A stretch of DNA of 64,000 nt from Arcobacter venerupis (GCF_013201665.1 NZ_CP053840.1:1612001-1676000); one strand, 5' to 3'; positions 10,304 through 20,679 are shown, numbered from the stretch's first letter. Notes: generated by a model from the sequence alone, not told the origin. Numbers and translations: made by a program.

Positions 10304-11377
10304 CTAGAACCTTTCTAAAATCTCATAAGCTGTATTTCTTTTTGCTGGATTTTCACCTATATCTTTTATAAGTCTAATCATCTCTTCTTGATTCATTCTA
10401 TTTGCTGCACCTGCTGCTTTTACAACATTTTCTTCCATCATTGTACTTCCAAGATCATTTGCACCAAATTTAAGAGCTAATTGTCCAATATATGAACCTT
10501 GAGTTACCCAAGAACTTTGCATATTTTTGAAATTATCTAAATATAATCTTGCAACTGCTAATAATCTTAAATATCTATTTGATGATTGAGGTTTTATATC
10601 TGGGATTTCAGCTTTTAACTGAGTATTAGCTCCTTGAAAAGACCACATAATAAAGGCTCTAAATCCACCTGTTTTATCCTGTAAATTTCTAAGTAATTCC
10701 CAATGTTCAATAATTTCTTCATCAGTTTCAACTGTTCCAAACATCATAGTAGCTGTTGTTTTCATGCCAATTGAGTGAGCAAGTTCATGAACTTCAATCC
10801 ATTCAAGACTATCCATTTTATTTGGAGCTATTATATCCCTTACTCTATCACTTAAAATTTCAGCTCCAGCTCCTGGAATTGAGCTTAAACCTTTTACTTG
10901 AAGTCTTTTTAAAACCTCTAAAATAGAAATTTTAGATACTTTTGCAATATATTTAATTTCAATTGCAGAAAATCCATGAATAGTAATTTGAGGATATTTT
11001 GTATGAATATGATCAACCAATTCTTCATAATAATCAATTTTTAATTTTGGATGAACTCCACCTTGAAAAAGAATCTGCGTTCCACCAATTTCTAATAATT
11101 CATCAATTTTTTGATCAATTTCATCAAATTTTAAGACATAAGAGTCTTCGTCTCGTCCATGTCTATAAAAAGCACAAAACTTACAATCAACCCAACAAAC
11201 ATTAGTATAATTAATATTTCTATCTACTATAAAAGATGTAGTTTTACTAGGATGAAGTTGATTTTTTCTATTTGTTGCTAATTCTCCTAATTCTAATAAA
11301 GATGCATTTTTAATTAATTCTAATGCATCTTTATTTGTTAATCTTTTGTTTATATCAATTTGCATCTTTTTAACCAT
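10304..11377 (-). CDS. mqnC: cyclic dehypoxanthinyl futalosine synthase
   Basis: 357 residues. A radical-SAM cluster motif CWVDCKFCAFYRHGRDEDSY supplies the three Cys of the 4Fe-4S cluster, and the FYR extension is typical of MqnC rather than MqnE. GGVHP and PGAGAE segments complete the TIM barrel. It performs the cyclisation step of the futalosine route to menaquinone, the only quinone route in Campylobacterota. The ATG overlaps the bamA stop by one base (TAATG), so translation is probably coupled. Confidence 0.93.
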   Translation of the reverse strand: MVKKMQIDINKRLTNKDALELIKNASLLELGELATNRKNQLHPSKTTSFIVDRNINYTNVCWVDCKFCAFYRHGRDEDSYVLKFDEIDQKIDELLEIGGTQILFQGGVHPKLKIDYYEELVDHIHTKYPQITIHGFSAIEIKYIAKVSKISILEVLKRLQVKGLSSIPGAGAEILSDRVRDIIAPNKMDSLEWIEVHELAHSIGMKTTATMMFGTVETDEEIIEHWELLRNLQDKTGGFRAFIMWSFQGANTQLKAEIPDIKPQSSNRYLRLLAVARLYLDNFKNMQSSWVTQGSYIGQLALKFGANDLGSTMMEENVVKAAGAANRMNQEEMIRLIKDIGENPAKRNTAYEILERF

Positions 11378-13671
11378 TAAAAACTTGAACCTAATGAGAA
11401 TTCAAATGATGAAGTATCATCACCTGCTTCTGCATCAAGAGCATGAGCAAATATTAACTGTAGTGGCCCCATTGGAGAAATCCATTCTAATAATGCACCT
11501 GTTCCAGATCTTTTTACATCATTAAATGTATCTTGACCAATCATTCCATAATCATAGAATAATCCCCATCTCATTTTTGCACTTGGAATTAATGGGAAAC
11601 TCATTTCAACAGAGTTTGCCCAAAGATTTTTATATGGATCTGTTTGATATCCTGTTTCATTAGATGGGAATGCATAAGATTTATATCCTCTTAAAGTTTT
11701 AGCTCCACCAAGATATAAAGAATCCCCTTGATTTATTTGTCCATTATCTACTAGAATTTTCATTTGAGTTTTAAGTCTTAAAACCCAATCAAGTTCAGTT
11801 AAATCTTCTAAAGAGTAAAAATATTTTGCATAAGTACTTGATTTAAGATATTTAGAATCTCCACCAACTCCAGCATATTCAAGTGAAGTTCCAGCTTTTA
11901 TTCCTTCTCTTGGCATATAAAAATCATCTGTATTATCAAAATTTAAATAAGGAGTGATTGAACTTGAAATATAATCTTGAGAATCATATAATTTATTTTT
12001 TTCTTTAAATGCATCATCTTTTAGTTCATATTTTGTTAGAAAATCTGAGTCGTAATCATAATCTTCGCTTACGAAATCAAGTTTATATCTAGCTCCCGCA
12101 TATAAATCTCTAACTATTTGTTTTCCAACAGCAACTGAAAATCCTTGTGTTTTAATTGTTGAATCATATTTATCTCTATTAATTTCAGATTCACTATTAT
12201 GTATTTCAACTTCACCATTATAATCACTATCATTAATTGCAGGATTTTTTAAACTAATTTCAAATCTACTTGTTCTTGCTGATAAATCTGCACTTAAACC
12301 TAGCCCTAATCCTGAACCAAACATATTTGCTTCATTTATTGAACCATTTACCATTAATTTATCATAAGAACCATATCCACCACCAAGCATCAGTGACCCA
12401 GTAGCAGCTTCAGTAACTTTTACAACAATATCAAGTTTTTCATCACTAATTCTTTTTTCTTCAATAACAACATTTTCAAAAAATCTTGATCTTTTTAATT
12501 TATTAGTTGAATCTTTAAAATCTGTTAAATTATACAAATCTCCAGGTGCTAAATAAACATCCCTTCTTACAACTCTGTCAAGTGTTTTTGTATTTCCTGA
12601 TATTTTCACATCATTAATATAAACTTTTTTACCTGGTACTACATTATAAACAACATCAACTTTTTGATTTTTTTCATCTTTTATTAAATCAAATTTAACA
12701 TCAACAAAAGCATAACCTTTATCAGCTACTTGAGTTCTTATATATTCTTGGTCAGCTCTTAATTTTTTAATATTAAAAGTATTACCAACAATCAATTTAA
12801 GTTCAGGGTAAATTGTTTCAGGATCAACAATTGAAGAATCTAAATATATTTTAATATTATTAGTTGTATATTTTGTACCTTCAGTAACAAAAAAATCTAA
12901 TTTAGCTTGATCTGAAGCAAAATCGATATCTAAAAATGGCTCTTTTACTTGCGCATCTAAATAACCTTTTTCAAAATACAATTCATTAATTCTTTTTGAA
13001 TCATATTTTAATTGATCAATTTTTACTTCACCATCATTTTGTCCAAACCACCAAGAAGCAAACTCTTTTTCTTTATTTGCTGTAACGTGATCAAAATCAT
13101 CTTGCTCTAAAGCACTAGCTCCATGATAATTTGCTTTTTTAATGATGATTTCATCACCTTTATTTACATTAAAAGTTATCTTTATAGCTTTATCATTTAT
13201 ATTTTCAATTTCAGTTTCTACAACTGAATTTATAAATCCTTCGCTTTCTAACATACTTAAGAGTTTTTCTTTCGCTTCTTTAACTCTTTTTTCTGTATAC
13301 ATAGCACCTTTTTTTAGATTTATGGCAGTTCTAACTGCATCAAGATCTTCAGCTCTTGATTTATAACCTTTTATATCAACATTTGAAATTGATGGTTTTT
13401 CTTTGAAGACAAATTTTAAAATTCCATTTTCATTTGAAACAGTTATATCATCAAAATAACCAAATTTATAAAACTTAAGTAGTGCACTATTAAGTTTTTC
13501 ATTATTAAGTTCATCACCAACTTTCATTGATAATGTTTCATTTAAAATTTCTGGAGATAACTTATTTACATCTTTGTATTCTATAGATTTTATTGTATCT
13601 GCGCTTAGTGCCGCTGCACAAGCTAAAGAAAATAGTACGACTTTATTTTTCACAACTATCCTTAATTTCAT
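11377..13671 (-). CDS. bamA: outer membrane protein assembly factor BamA
   Basis: 764 residues: signal peptide ending near ALSA (residue 24), POTRA domains from about 25 to 345, then the Omp85 barrel. The barrel contains the typical LGGAKTLRGYKSY (VRGF/Y-type) motif near residue 660 and ends in Phe (FSLGSSF), as for outer membrane barrels. It inserts outer membrane beta-barrel proteins. It heads an apparent bamA-mqnC-M16 unit divergent from tyrA. Confidence 0.96.
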   Translation of the reverse strand: MKLRIVVKNKVVLFSLACAAALSADTIKSIEYKDVNKLSPEILNETLSMKVGDELNNEKLNSALLKFYKFGYFDDITVSNENGILKFVFKEKPSISNVDIKGYKSRAEDLDAVRTAINLKKGAMYTEKRVKEAKEKLLSMLESEGFINSVVETEIENINDKAIKITFNVNKGDEIIIKKANYHGASALEQDDFDHVTANKEKEFASWWFGQNDGEVKIDQLKYDSKRINELYFEKGYLDAQVKEPFLDIDFASDQAKLDFFVTEGTKYTTNNIKIYLDSSIVDPETIYPELKLIVGNTFNIKKLRADQEYIRTQVADKGYAFVDVKFDLIKDEKNQKVDVVYNVVPGKKVYINDVKISGNTKTLDRVVRRDVYLAPGDLYNLTDFKDSTNKLKRSRFFENVVIEEKRISDEKLDIVVKVTEAATGSLMLGGGYGSYDKLMVNGSINEANMFGSGLGLGLSADLSARTSRFEISLKNPAINDSDYNGEVEIHNSESEINRDKYDSTIKTQGFSVAVGKQIVRDLYAGARYKLDFVSEDYDYDSDFLTKYELKDDAFKEKNKLYDSQDYISSSITPYLNFDNTDDFYMPREGIKAGTSLEYAGVGGDSKYLKSSTYAKYFYSLEDLTELDWVLRLKTQMKILVDNGQINQGDSLYLGGAKTLRGYKSYAFPSNETGYQTDPYKNLWANSVEMSFPLIPSAKMRWGLFYDYGMIGQDTFNDVKRSGTGALLEWISPMGPLQLIFAHALDAEAGDDTSSFEFSLGSSF

Positions 13672-13717
13672 TATAGGTCAATAATATACCTAAATATAGT
13701 TTATATAAATATTAAGA

Positions 13718-13723
13718 TATAAT
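13718..13723 (+). promoter_or_regulatory. -10 element of tyrA
   Basis: A perfect TATAAT lies 30 bases before the tyrA start in the 82-bp divergent gap between bamA and tyrA. No convincing -35 is seen, which is common for Campylobacterota sigma-70 promoters. Confidence 0.45.
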
Positions 13724-13753
13724 CTTATTTCAAATTATTAGAAGGGTTATATT

Positions 13754-14584
13754 TTGAATATAGGTATTATTGGTTTAGGACTGATGGGTGGTTCTTTGGC
13801 AAAAGCTGTAAAAAGATATGGTATTGCAAAGAAAGTCTATGGTTTTACAAACAGTGAAAAAAATAAAAAAGATATTTTAGATTTAAATTTAGTTGATGAA
13901 TTGGTTGATTTAGAAACATTAAAAAAAGTTTCAGATGTAATTATTTTGGCAATTCCAGTTGATGCAATAATTGGAATGTTTCCAAACTTTTTAGATATTG
14001 ATGAAAATACAACTATAATTGATATGGGTTCTACAAAAGGGTATATTGTAAAAAATATTCCAGCAAAAATAAGAAAAAATTTTATTGCAGCTCATCCAAT
14101 GACTGGAACAGAAAAATCTGGTCCAAAAGCTGCAATTGATGATTTATATGAAGGTAAAACAGTTGTTTTTTGTGATTTAGAAGATAATGGTAATTTACAT
14201 GTTAATAAAGCTTTTAAAATTTTTCAAGCAATAGGTATGAGAATAGTTGTAATGGACAGTAATCAACATGATATTCATGCCTGTTTTATGTCCCATTTAC
14301 CTCATATTTTATCTTTTTCTTTAGCAAATACAGTTATGAGTCATGAAGATCCAAAATCAATTATTGCTCTTGCTGCTGGTGGATTTAAAGATATGAGTAG
14401 AATAGCAAAGTCAAGTCCTAGAATGTGGGGAGATATTTTTAAACAAAATAAAAAGAATCTTTTAGCTTCTATTGATTTGTTTGAAAGTCAACTACAAAAT
14501 GCAAGAAAAATGGTTGAGGAAGATAATTATGAAGATTTAGAGAAATGGATGAAAAAAGCAAATACTCTACATGAGATACTATAA
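13754..14584 (+). CDS. tyrA: prephenate dehydrogenase
   Basis: 276 residues. N-terminal NAD-binding Rossmann motif GLGLMGGSLA at residues 7-16, then DMGSTKG, AAHPMTGTEKSGP and HDIHACFMSHLPHILSFSLA, which are hallmark TyrA segments. It oxidises and decarboxylates prephenate to 4-hydroxyphenylpyruvate for tyrosine synthesis. The start is TTG, preceded by AGAAGGG; there is no ATG nearby that retains the Rossmann fold. It ends in a strong terminator hairpin. Confidence 0.95.
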   Translation: MNIGIIGLGLMGGSLAKAVKRYGIAKKVYGFTNSEKNKKDILDLNLVDELVDLETLKKVSDVIILAIPVDAIIGMFPNFLDIDENTTIIDMGSTKGYIVKNIPAKIRKNFIAAHPMTGTEKSGPKAAIDDLYEGKTVVFCDLEDNGNLHVNKAFKIFQAIGMRIVVMDSNQHDIHACFMSHLPHILSFSLANTVMSHEDPKSIIALAAGGFKDMSRIAKSSPRMWGDIFKQNKKNLLASIDLFESQLQNARKMVEEDNYEDLEKWMKKANTLHEIL

Positions 14585-14601
14585 ATATAGTATCTCTTTT
14601 T
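14573..14601 (+). terminator. rho-independent terminator after tyrA
   Basis: Perfect 10-bp stem GAGATACTAT / ATAGTATCTC with an AAAT loop (14573-14596), followed by TTTTT. The left arm includes the end of tyrA. folP converges from the other side and ends at 14600. Confidence 0.85.
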
Positions 14602-15739
14602 AATTTATATTATTTATTGCTTCATAAACTTTAATTGCTTGGAAATGCTCTTTTACATCATGGCATCTAATAATTGAAGCTCCATTTCTAATTGATTCTA
14701 AATGAATAGCTAATGTTCCTGCAAGTCTATCTTCAATAGAAGCTGGAGTTATCATATTAATCATAGATTTTCTACTCGCACCAATTAAAAGTTCATATCC
14801 AAAATGAGAAAAATGTTCTAGATTTTTTAGTAATAATAAATTATGTTCTAATGTTTTTCCAAATCCAATTCCCACATCTAAAACAATATTTTTTATTCCA
14901 AAACTTTGGGCTTTTTCAATTTGATTTTTTAAATAAGAATCTATTTCTAAAATCACATTTTCATAAAAAGGTTCTTTTTGCATTAAAGTAGGGTCATTTT
15001 GCATATGCATGATAACAACTTGAGCATTGTAACTTGAAGCAATTTTGCAAACTTCATCATTTTCTAGACCTGTAATATCATTTACAATTTTAAAACCATG
15101 ATTTAAAACATAATCAATTACTTTTGGAGAATAAGAATCAATTGAGAAATCAACTTTTTCATAATATTTATTTTTATAAATCGTATCAACTATGTCTTTA
15201 ATTCTCAGCAATTCGACATCTTCTTCAACTGCAATACTTCCAGGTCTACTTGAAACTGCGCCAATATCAATAATATTTGCGCCATCTTTAATCATTTTCT
15301 CGATTAGAAAAGAGGCTTGTGAATTATCAAATCTACTATTTTTAAAAAATGAGTCTTCATTTGCATTTAAAACACCCATTATTTTAGTTTTAAAATCATT
15401 TTCTCTAACATAATCTTTTAATGTTTTTGCTAACTCTTTTAAACCAAAAGGCTGGGCTAGCTCTTTTTTAGATAGAGTTTCAAAATGTTTTGTAGTTCCT
15501 ATTAAAACAGCATCCACATATTTGTCTTTGGCAATTATCACTCCACATGGAACGGCTAAATCAGCACCAATAGATAAGGCATCTTGTTTTAAAATATTTG
15601 CAGCACCAACATGTAAATCTTTTATATATAAAGTATGAAGTTTTGATTTTTTAGATAAAATTGAAATTCCACCGCTATCACAACCTAAATTTTTATAAAA
15701 ATTTTTAGTGTCATTGATTGATATTTTATATGTTTGCAT
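14600..15739 (-). CDS. folP: dihydropteroate synthase, long form
   Basis: 379 residues. The C-terminal ~270 residues carry DHPS motifs: MGVLNANEDSFF, GANIIDIGAVSSRPGS, KIVNDITG, LDVGIGFGKTLEHN, LLIGASRKSMI. It condenses p-aminobenzoate with dihydropterin pyrophosphate in folate synthesis. The first ~110 residues are an extra N-terminal region, as in other Campylobacterota FolP. It closes the lysC-hobA-holB-folP cluster known from Campylobacter and Helicobacter relatives. Confidence 0.94.
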   Translation of the reverse strand: MQTYKISINDTKNFYKNLGCDSGGISILSKKSKLHTLYIKDLHVGAANILKQDALSIGADLAVPCGVIIAKDKYVDAVLIGTTKHFETLSKKELAQPFGLKELAKTLKDYVRENDFKTKIMGVLNANEDSFFKNSRFDNSQASFLIEKMIKDGANIIDIGAVSSRPGSIAVEEDVELLRIKDIVDTIYKNKYYEKVDFSIDSYSPKVIDYVLNHGFKIVNDITGLENDEVCKIASSYNAQVVIMHMQNDPTLMQKEPFYENVILEIDSYLKNQIEKAQSFGIKNIVLDVGIGFGKTLEHNLLLLKNLEHFSHFGYELLIGASRKSMINMITPASIEDRLAGTLAIHLESIRNGASIIRCHDVKEHFQAIKVYEAINNIN

Positions 15740-15750
15740 ATAAAACCTTT

Positions 15751-16377
15751 TTAATGTTTATTTTTTTGATTAGCCAAAGATAAAAGTAGGGTAGTTAGCA
15801 CATTTATTGGTCGTGAATTTAACTCTAATAGTTTTATAGCCTTTGAAAAAAACTCTAATTGATTTCTAGAAAGCTTAATTTTTTGGTTATTAACTTTTAT
15901 TAAAATTGTTTCAACAATATCTTTTGCTTCATTTTTTGAAATCTTTTGATTATCTTTTAAAAAATTGTATATATCTTTTAAATCTAATTTGTTTAAATCT
16001 AATAAAGATTCAGCTTTTAAAATAGATTTTTTTAGATATTTATATGGTAATCTTGAATAAATAGTTGGTAATAATGATGATTTTGAATTTGTAATGATTA
16101 TAAAAACAACATTTTTAGGTGGTTCTTCTAAAATCTTTAATAAAGAGTTTTGAGCTTCTTTTCTAAAAGTTGTTCCACATAAAAAAATATATTTTTTTTC
16201 ACTTGATGCAATATATGCTTCTTTTATTGCTAAAGTTGCTTGAAGTAACAAAAATTCTTCTTTCTCTTCATTTTTAATAACTCTAACAGAATGAAGGGGA
16301 TAACATGGCAATATTTCACTTAACGTTGCATCAATATCATTAACTATTAATATAGATGAATTATCAATAAAATTCAT
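15751..16377 (-). CDS. holB: DNA polymerase III subunit delta-prime
   Basis: 208 residues, short compared with E. coli HolB (334). The sensor and SRC-like segments are visible: FRKEAQNSLLKILEEPPKNVVFI and LLPTIYSRLPYKYL. The N-terminal Walker region is reduced, as usual in Campylobacterota delta-prime. It is part of the clamp loader that places the sliding clamp on DNA. It lies three bases after hobA. Confidence 0.88.
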   Translation of the reverse strand: MNFIDNSSILIVNDIDATLSEILPCYPLHSVRVIKNEEKEEFLLLQATLAIKEAYIASSEKKYIFLCGTTFRKEAQNSLLKILEEPPKNVVFIIITNSKSSLLPTIYSRLPYKYLKKSILKAESLLDLNKLDLKDIYNFLKDNQKISKNEAKDIVETILIKVNNQKIKLSRNQLEFFSKAIKLLELNSRPINVLTTLLLSLANQKNKH

Positions 16378-16380
16378 CTA

Positions 16381-16932
16381 TTAGTTTTCAATATTTATTT
16401 CAGCAAATAGCGTAGCACTTACTGATTTATTATATAGTCTAAACATTTGTAAAAGTTTCATATCTAAAGCTTCATCATTTGATTTTAAATTAAATGCATC
16501 TTGTTTTTCTTCATCAAATAACCATAAAAAAGAGTGTTTAGATACTTTTGGAATCACAGCTCTTACATCTTGACTTCTTCCTATATACCAAAAACAGTAT
16601 CCATTAGGAAAAGAGATAGTCAACATATCTTTTATATGAGAAATATCTTCATCAGATTTTACATTATCAATATATCTATAGAAAGATTTAAAATCATAAT
16701 AAGGTAAAAAAGGTCTGTTTAGTTTTACTGAATTGATATTTCCTAAAATATATTCCATAAACCACTCTCGTTCTTTATCCGTAACAATAATTATAGAGAA
16801 ACCTCTCTCTAACAAATTATAGATATTTTTTGAAACTAATGGAGTCCATTCATATTTTTTCTCTTCCAACCAAGGAGATATTAACCTATCTTCCCTGATT
16901 GTATCAACAGTCCAATTTAAAAATTCTTGCAC
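16381..16932 (-). CDS. hobA: DnaA-binding initiation factor HobA
   Basis: 183 residues, near the ~180 of Helicobacter pylori HobA. The opening MQEFLNWTVDTIREDRLISPWLEEKK and the VTDKEREWFMEYIL and YDFKSFY segments fit this family. HobA is a structural analogue of DiaA that binds DnaA domain I and helps assemble DnaA at the origin. Its position between lysC and holB is the conserved Campylobacterota arrangement. Confidence 0.9.
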   Translation of the reverse strand: MQEFLNWTVDTIREDRLISPWLEEKKYEWTPLVSKNIYNLLERGFSIIIVTDKEREWFMEYILGNINSVKLNRPFLPYYDFKSFYRYIDNVKSDEDISHIKDMLTISFPNGYCFWYIGRSQDVRAVIPKVSKHSFLWLFDEEKQDAFNLKSNDEALDMKLLQMFRLYNKSVSATLFAEINIEN

Positions 16933-16934
16933 TA

Positions 16935-18146
16935 CTATTTATCCAAGTTATAAACATCGTGTAAAGCTCGAACTGCTAATTCTGCGTATTTTAAATCAAC
17001 AATCATAGAAATTTTAATTTCACTTGTTGAAATAATTCTGATATTAATATTTTCATTTGCCATTGCTGTAAATGCTTTTGATGCAACACCAGTATGAGAT
17101 TTCATACCAACACCAACAACTGAAACTTTACAAATAGCTTCATTGTAATCAATATTTTTAGCTTGTTCTTTAAATTTTTCCATAACTTTTTTGCAAAGTT
17201 CAAAATCTGTAGTTGGAATTGTAAAATCTAAATCAGTTGTTCCATCTAGTCCTCTTGTTTGAACTATCATATCAACATTTATATCTGCATCTGCAAGTGA
17301 AGTAAAAATCGAAGCTGCAATTCCTGGTTTATCAGTAACTCCATACATTCCTACTCTAATTTGATTTTTATCTAAAGCAATTCCACTTACAATTGGTTTT
17401 TCCATTATATTTTCTTCCTTTGTTATTAATGTACCTTCAACTTCTGGCGTAAAGCTGCTTCTTGATACTAAATTTACATCTAATTTTTTCGCCATTTCAA
17501 CTGATCTATTTTGTAAAACTTTTGCACCTAATGATGCTAATTCTAACATTTCATCGTATGAAATTTTTTCTAATTTCTTTGCTTTTGGTTCTATTCTAGG
17601 ATCTGTTGTGTAAATACCATCAACATCTGTATATATTTCACAAACATCTGCTTTAATTGCACCAGCAATTGCAACAGCTGTTAAATCTGAACCACCTCGA
17701 CCAAGAGTTGAAACTCTTAAAGTATCTTGTACAACACCTTGAAAACCAGCTACGATAATAATATTTCCATCTTTTATAGCTTCTTTCATTTGTGTTGTAT
17801 CAATAGACTCAATTCTAGCTTTCGTGTGAGCATTATCAGTAATAATTCCAGCTTGTCTTCCACTCATTGACATAGCTTTATATCCCATTTCATTTAATGC
17901 TATTGATAATAGTGCAGAAGTAACTCTTTCACCTGAACTTAAAAGCATATCAATTTCATCAACTTTTGGAGTTTTTGAATAATATTCAGCATATTCTATT
18001 AATTTATTTGTTTCTCCACTCATAGCAGAAACTACAGCAATAACATCGTGACCTTGATCTTTTATTTTTTTAATGATATTTGCAACATTTTGTATTCTAT
18101 CAAGTGTGCCAACACTTGTTCCACCAAACTTAAGTACTTTTAACAT
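16935..18146 (-). CDS. lysC: aspartate kinase
   Basis: 403 residues. The kinase domain opens with KFGGTSVGT at residues 6-14 and contains SSGERVTSALLS and FQGVVQDTLRVSTLGRGGSDLTAVA. Two C-terminal ACT domains follow (GVTDKPGIAASIF and GVGMKSHTGVASKAF). It catalyses the first step to lysine, threonine and methionine, usually with lysine/threonine feedback through the ACT domains. It is the first gene of the cluster leading to folP. Confidence 0.96.
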   Translation of the reverse strand: MLKVLKFGGTSVGTLDRIQNVANIIKKIKDQGHDVIAVVSAMSGETNKLIEYAEYYSKTPKVDEIDMLLSSGERVTSALLSIALNEMGYKAMSMSGRQAGIITDNAHTKARIESIDTTQMKEAIKDGNIIIVAGFQGVVQDTLRVSTLGRGGSDLTAVAIAGAIKADVCEIYTDVDGIYTTDPRIEPKAKKLEKISYDEMLELASLGAKVLQNRSVEMAKKLDVNLVSRSSFTPEVEGTLITKEENIMEKPIVSGIALDKNQIRVGMYGVTDKPGIAASIFTSLADADINVDMIVQTRGLDGTTDLDFTIPTTDFELCKKVMEKFKEQAKNIDYNEAICKVSVVGVGMKSHTGVASKAFTAMANENINIRIISTSEIKISMIVDLKYAELAVRALHDVYNLDK

Positions 18147-18163
18147 CTAATTTCTTATCCTTT

Positions 18164-18661
18164 TTAAATATAACCTTCGGTTTTAAAATATTTTAGAACT
18201 TGTTTGTAAACAGTTCTTTTAAAAAAAGTTATATAATCATAAATATTTTTAGTAGGTACAAATTTATATTCGCTAAATTCAGGAATTTCTGTGTTAATAT
18301 TTATTTTAGCGCCTTTTTTGAGTTTAACTAAATAATATTTTTGTCTTTGGCCATCATAAGGGTACATTCTTTTTGCAATTGCAGGAGGGAATTCGTAAGA
18401 AACCCAAGTTGGATATTCAGCTATTATTTCAATATCTCTTGTTCCTATTTCCTCTTCCAATTCTCTAAATAATGCTTCTTTTGATGTTTCACCATCATCA
18501 ATACCACCTTGTGGAAATTGCCAAGCATTTTCCACATCAGTTCTTGAAGCTATAAATATTTCACATTTATGAGGATATTTTGCTGATAGTACAATTGCTG
18601 CTACATTAGGTCGAAATTTTTTCTTCTCATTGTTAATTGTATTTTCATTTTTATCAGTCAT
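18164..18661 (-). CDS. rppH: RNA pyrophosphohydrolase (Nudix)
   Basis: 165 residues with a full Nudix box, GGIDDGETSKEALFRELEEEIG, near residue 53, and the RppH-type WQFPQGG ahead of it. It removes pyrophosphate from 5'-triphosphate RNA ends and so starts mRNA decay. It lies 17 bases upstream of lysC, with hemW divergent on the other side. Confidence 0.9.
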   Translation of the reverse strand: MTDKNENTINNEKKKFRPNVAAIVLSAKYPHKCEIFIASRTDVENAWQFPQGGIDDGETSKEALFRELEEEIGTRDIEIIAEYPTWVSYEFPPAIAKRMYPYDGQRQKYYLVKLKKGAKININTEIPEFSEYKFVPTKNIYDYITFFKRTVYKQVLKYFKTEGYI

Positions 18662-18716
18662 AAATATATTTTCCCTTATAATTAGCCAGATATTTTACAA
18701 AAACTAGGATTAAAAA

Positions 18717-19784
18717 TTGCTTTTATATATACATATTCCCTTTTGCGACAGTAAATGTTTTTACTGCGCTTTTAATTCATACACAGATAGATTTCATTTA
18801 AAACATGAATATATGAATGCATTAAAATTACAACTAAGAAATAATTTAGATAATTATGTAATTAAACATAATAAAAAAATAGAAACTGTTTTCATAGGAG
18901 GAGGAACTCCTTCAACAATTAAGCCAGTTGAATATGAAGAAATTTTTGAAATGATTAAACCACATTTAGAAGAATTTGCAGAAATCACAACAGAAGCAAA
19001 TCCTAATTCTGCTTCCTTTGAATGGCTTCAAAGTATGAAGAATTTAGGTGTTAATCGTGTAAGCTTTGGCGTACAAAGTTTTGATAATGACAAGCTAAAA
19101 TTCCTAGGTCGAGCGCATAATAGTAATAGTGCTATAAAAGCTATACAAAATGCCAATAGTATAGGTTTTAAAGGTATTAACTGCGATATAATATACGGAG
19201 TACAGAATGATACGTTAGAGAGTATGAAAAAGGATTTTGACACGGCTTTTTCTTTACCAATTACGCATCTTAGTGCTTACTCTTTAACTATAGAAGAAGG
19301 AACAAAATTCTTTGATAGATCAAGTGTAAAAATTGATGATGAAGAGTTGTCATATAAAATTTTTGATTACATAAATACAAAAGGTTTTCATCAATATGAG
19401 ATTTCAAATTTTGCAAAAAATAAAGAATCTGAGTCAAAACACAACTATGGTTATTGGCAACATAAAGAGTATTTAGGAGTTGGAGCAGGAGCTGTTGGAT
19501 ATGTGAATCAACACAGATATTATCCATCTAAAAGTTTAGAAGAATATATCAAAAATCCATTAGCTTGTGAGTTAGAAAAAATAGATGAAAATGATATAAA
19601 AACAGAGAAAATTTTACTTGGATTTAGATGTCTAAATGGTATAGAAATCTCTTTATTTAATGAGCAAGAATTGAAAAAAATTAATGATTTAGTGAACTAC
19701 GACAAAGTTTATATAGAAAATGATAAGGTTTTTAATAAAAATTTTTTACTTTCAGATGAATTAGCCTTATATATTTTGGATTAA
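18717..19784 (+). CDS. hemW: HemW-like radical SAM heme chaperone
   Basis: 355 residues. Radical-SAM cluster motif C10-DSK-C14-FY-C17, followed by FIGGGTPS and VSFGVQSF. These are HemW features; true HemN has an extra N-terminal portion with a fourth Cys, absent here. The protein is proposed to bind and insert heme. The start is TTG at 18717 and places the cluster motif at the usual distance from the N-terminus. Confidence 0.88.
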   Translation: MLLYIHIPFCDSKCFYCAFNSYTDRFHLKHEYMNALKLQLRNNLDNYVIKHNKKIETVFIGGGTPSTIKPVEYEEIFEMIKPHLEEFAEITTEANPNSASFEWLQSMKNLGVNRVSFGVQSFDNDKLKFLGRAHNSNSAIKAIQNANSIGFKGINCDIIYGVQNDTLESMKKDFDTAFSLPITHLSAYSLTIEEGTKFFDRSSVKIDDEELSYKIFDYINTKGFHQYEISNFAKNKESESKHNYGYWQHKEYLGVGAGAVGYVNQHRYYPSKSLEEYIKNPLACELEKIDENDIKTEKILLGFRCLNGIEISLFNEQELKKINDLVNYDKVYIENDKVFNKNFLLSDELALYILD

Positions 19785-19836
19785 TCTATTAATCAAACTT
19801 ATATTATAATCCAAGCTTTTAAAAGGTAAAAACTAA

Positions 19837-20664
19837 ATGACGATAAAAGACACAATAAGAAAATATACAAATGAACTAAAACTTGTAACTCATATTCCAG
19901 CAAAAGAAGTTGAAATATTGATGTTACATCTTTTAGAGAAAAACACTATCTGGCTACATTTAAACTACAATGTTGAGTTTGAAAAAGAGAAAGAACTTGC
20001 AATTTTGGTAAAAAAAAGAGCTACAAATTATCCACTAGAATATATTATAAATAAGGCTTCCTTTTATGGGGAAATGTTTATAGTAAAAGAAGGTGTGTTA
20101 ATTCCAAGACCTGAAACAGAAATTTTAGTTGAAAATGCTGTTGAAATTCTAAAAGATAAAAAAGAGACTATAAAAGTTTTAGAAATAGGAACTGGCAGTG
20201 GAATAATATCTGTAATGCTTGCAATGTTGATTGAAAATATAAAAATTATAGCTATAGATATAAATGAAAAAGCAATAGAGCTAGCAAAACAAAATGCTAT
20301 AAAACTTGGAGTTGAAAATAAAATAGAGTTTAGATTGAGTAATTTATATGAAAATATAAATGAAAATGATATTTTCATGACAATTTCAAATCCTCCATAT
20401 ATTGCGAATAATTATAAACTACCAACAAATGTAAAATATGAACCATCAAATGCTCTGTTTGGTGGAGATATTGGGGATGAACTTTTAAAAGATATTATAA
20501 AACAAACAAGTGAGAAAAAGATACCATATTTACTTTGTGAAATGGGATTTGATCAAAAAGCTCCTTTGGAAAACTATTTCAAAGAGTTTAAGGTAGATTC
20601 ATTTAGTTTTTATAAAGATTACGAAAGTTTTGATAGAGGATTTACTCTTAAATTTAAAATATAG
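19837..20664 (+). CDS. prmC: release factor glutamine methyltransferase
   Basis: 275 residues. SAM-binding motif EIGTGSG at residues 116-122 and catalytic NPPY at 185-188, the motif that holds the glutamine side chain. PRPETE near residue 91 is also typical. It methylates the GGQ glutamine of release factors RF1 and RF2. It is 15 bases upstream of the M3 peptidase gene. Confidence 0.94.
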   Translation: MTIKDTIRKYTNELKLVTHIPAKEVEILMLHLLEKNTIWLHLNYNVEFEKEKELAILVKKRATNYPLEYIINKASFYGEMFIVKEGVLIPRPETEILVENAVEILKDKKETIKVLEIGTGSGIISVMLAMLIENIKIIAIDINEKAIELAKQNAIKLGVENKIEFRLSNLYENINENDIFMTISNPPYIANNYKLPTNVKYEPSNALFGGDIGDELLKDIIKQTSEKKIPYLLCEMGFDQKAPLENYFKEFKVDSFSFYKDYESFDRGFTLKFKI

Positions 20665-20679
20665 AAAAAGGAAATAAAA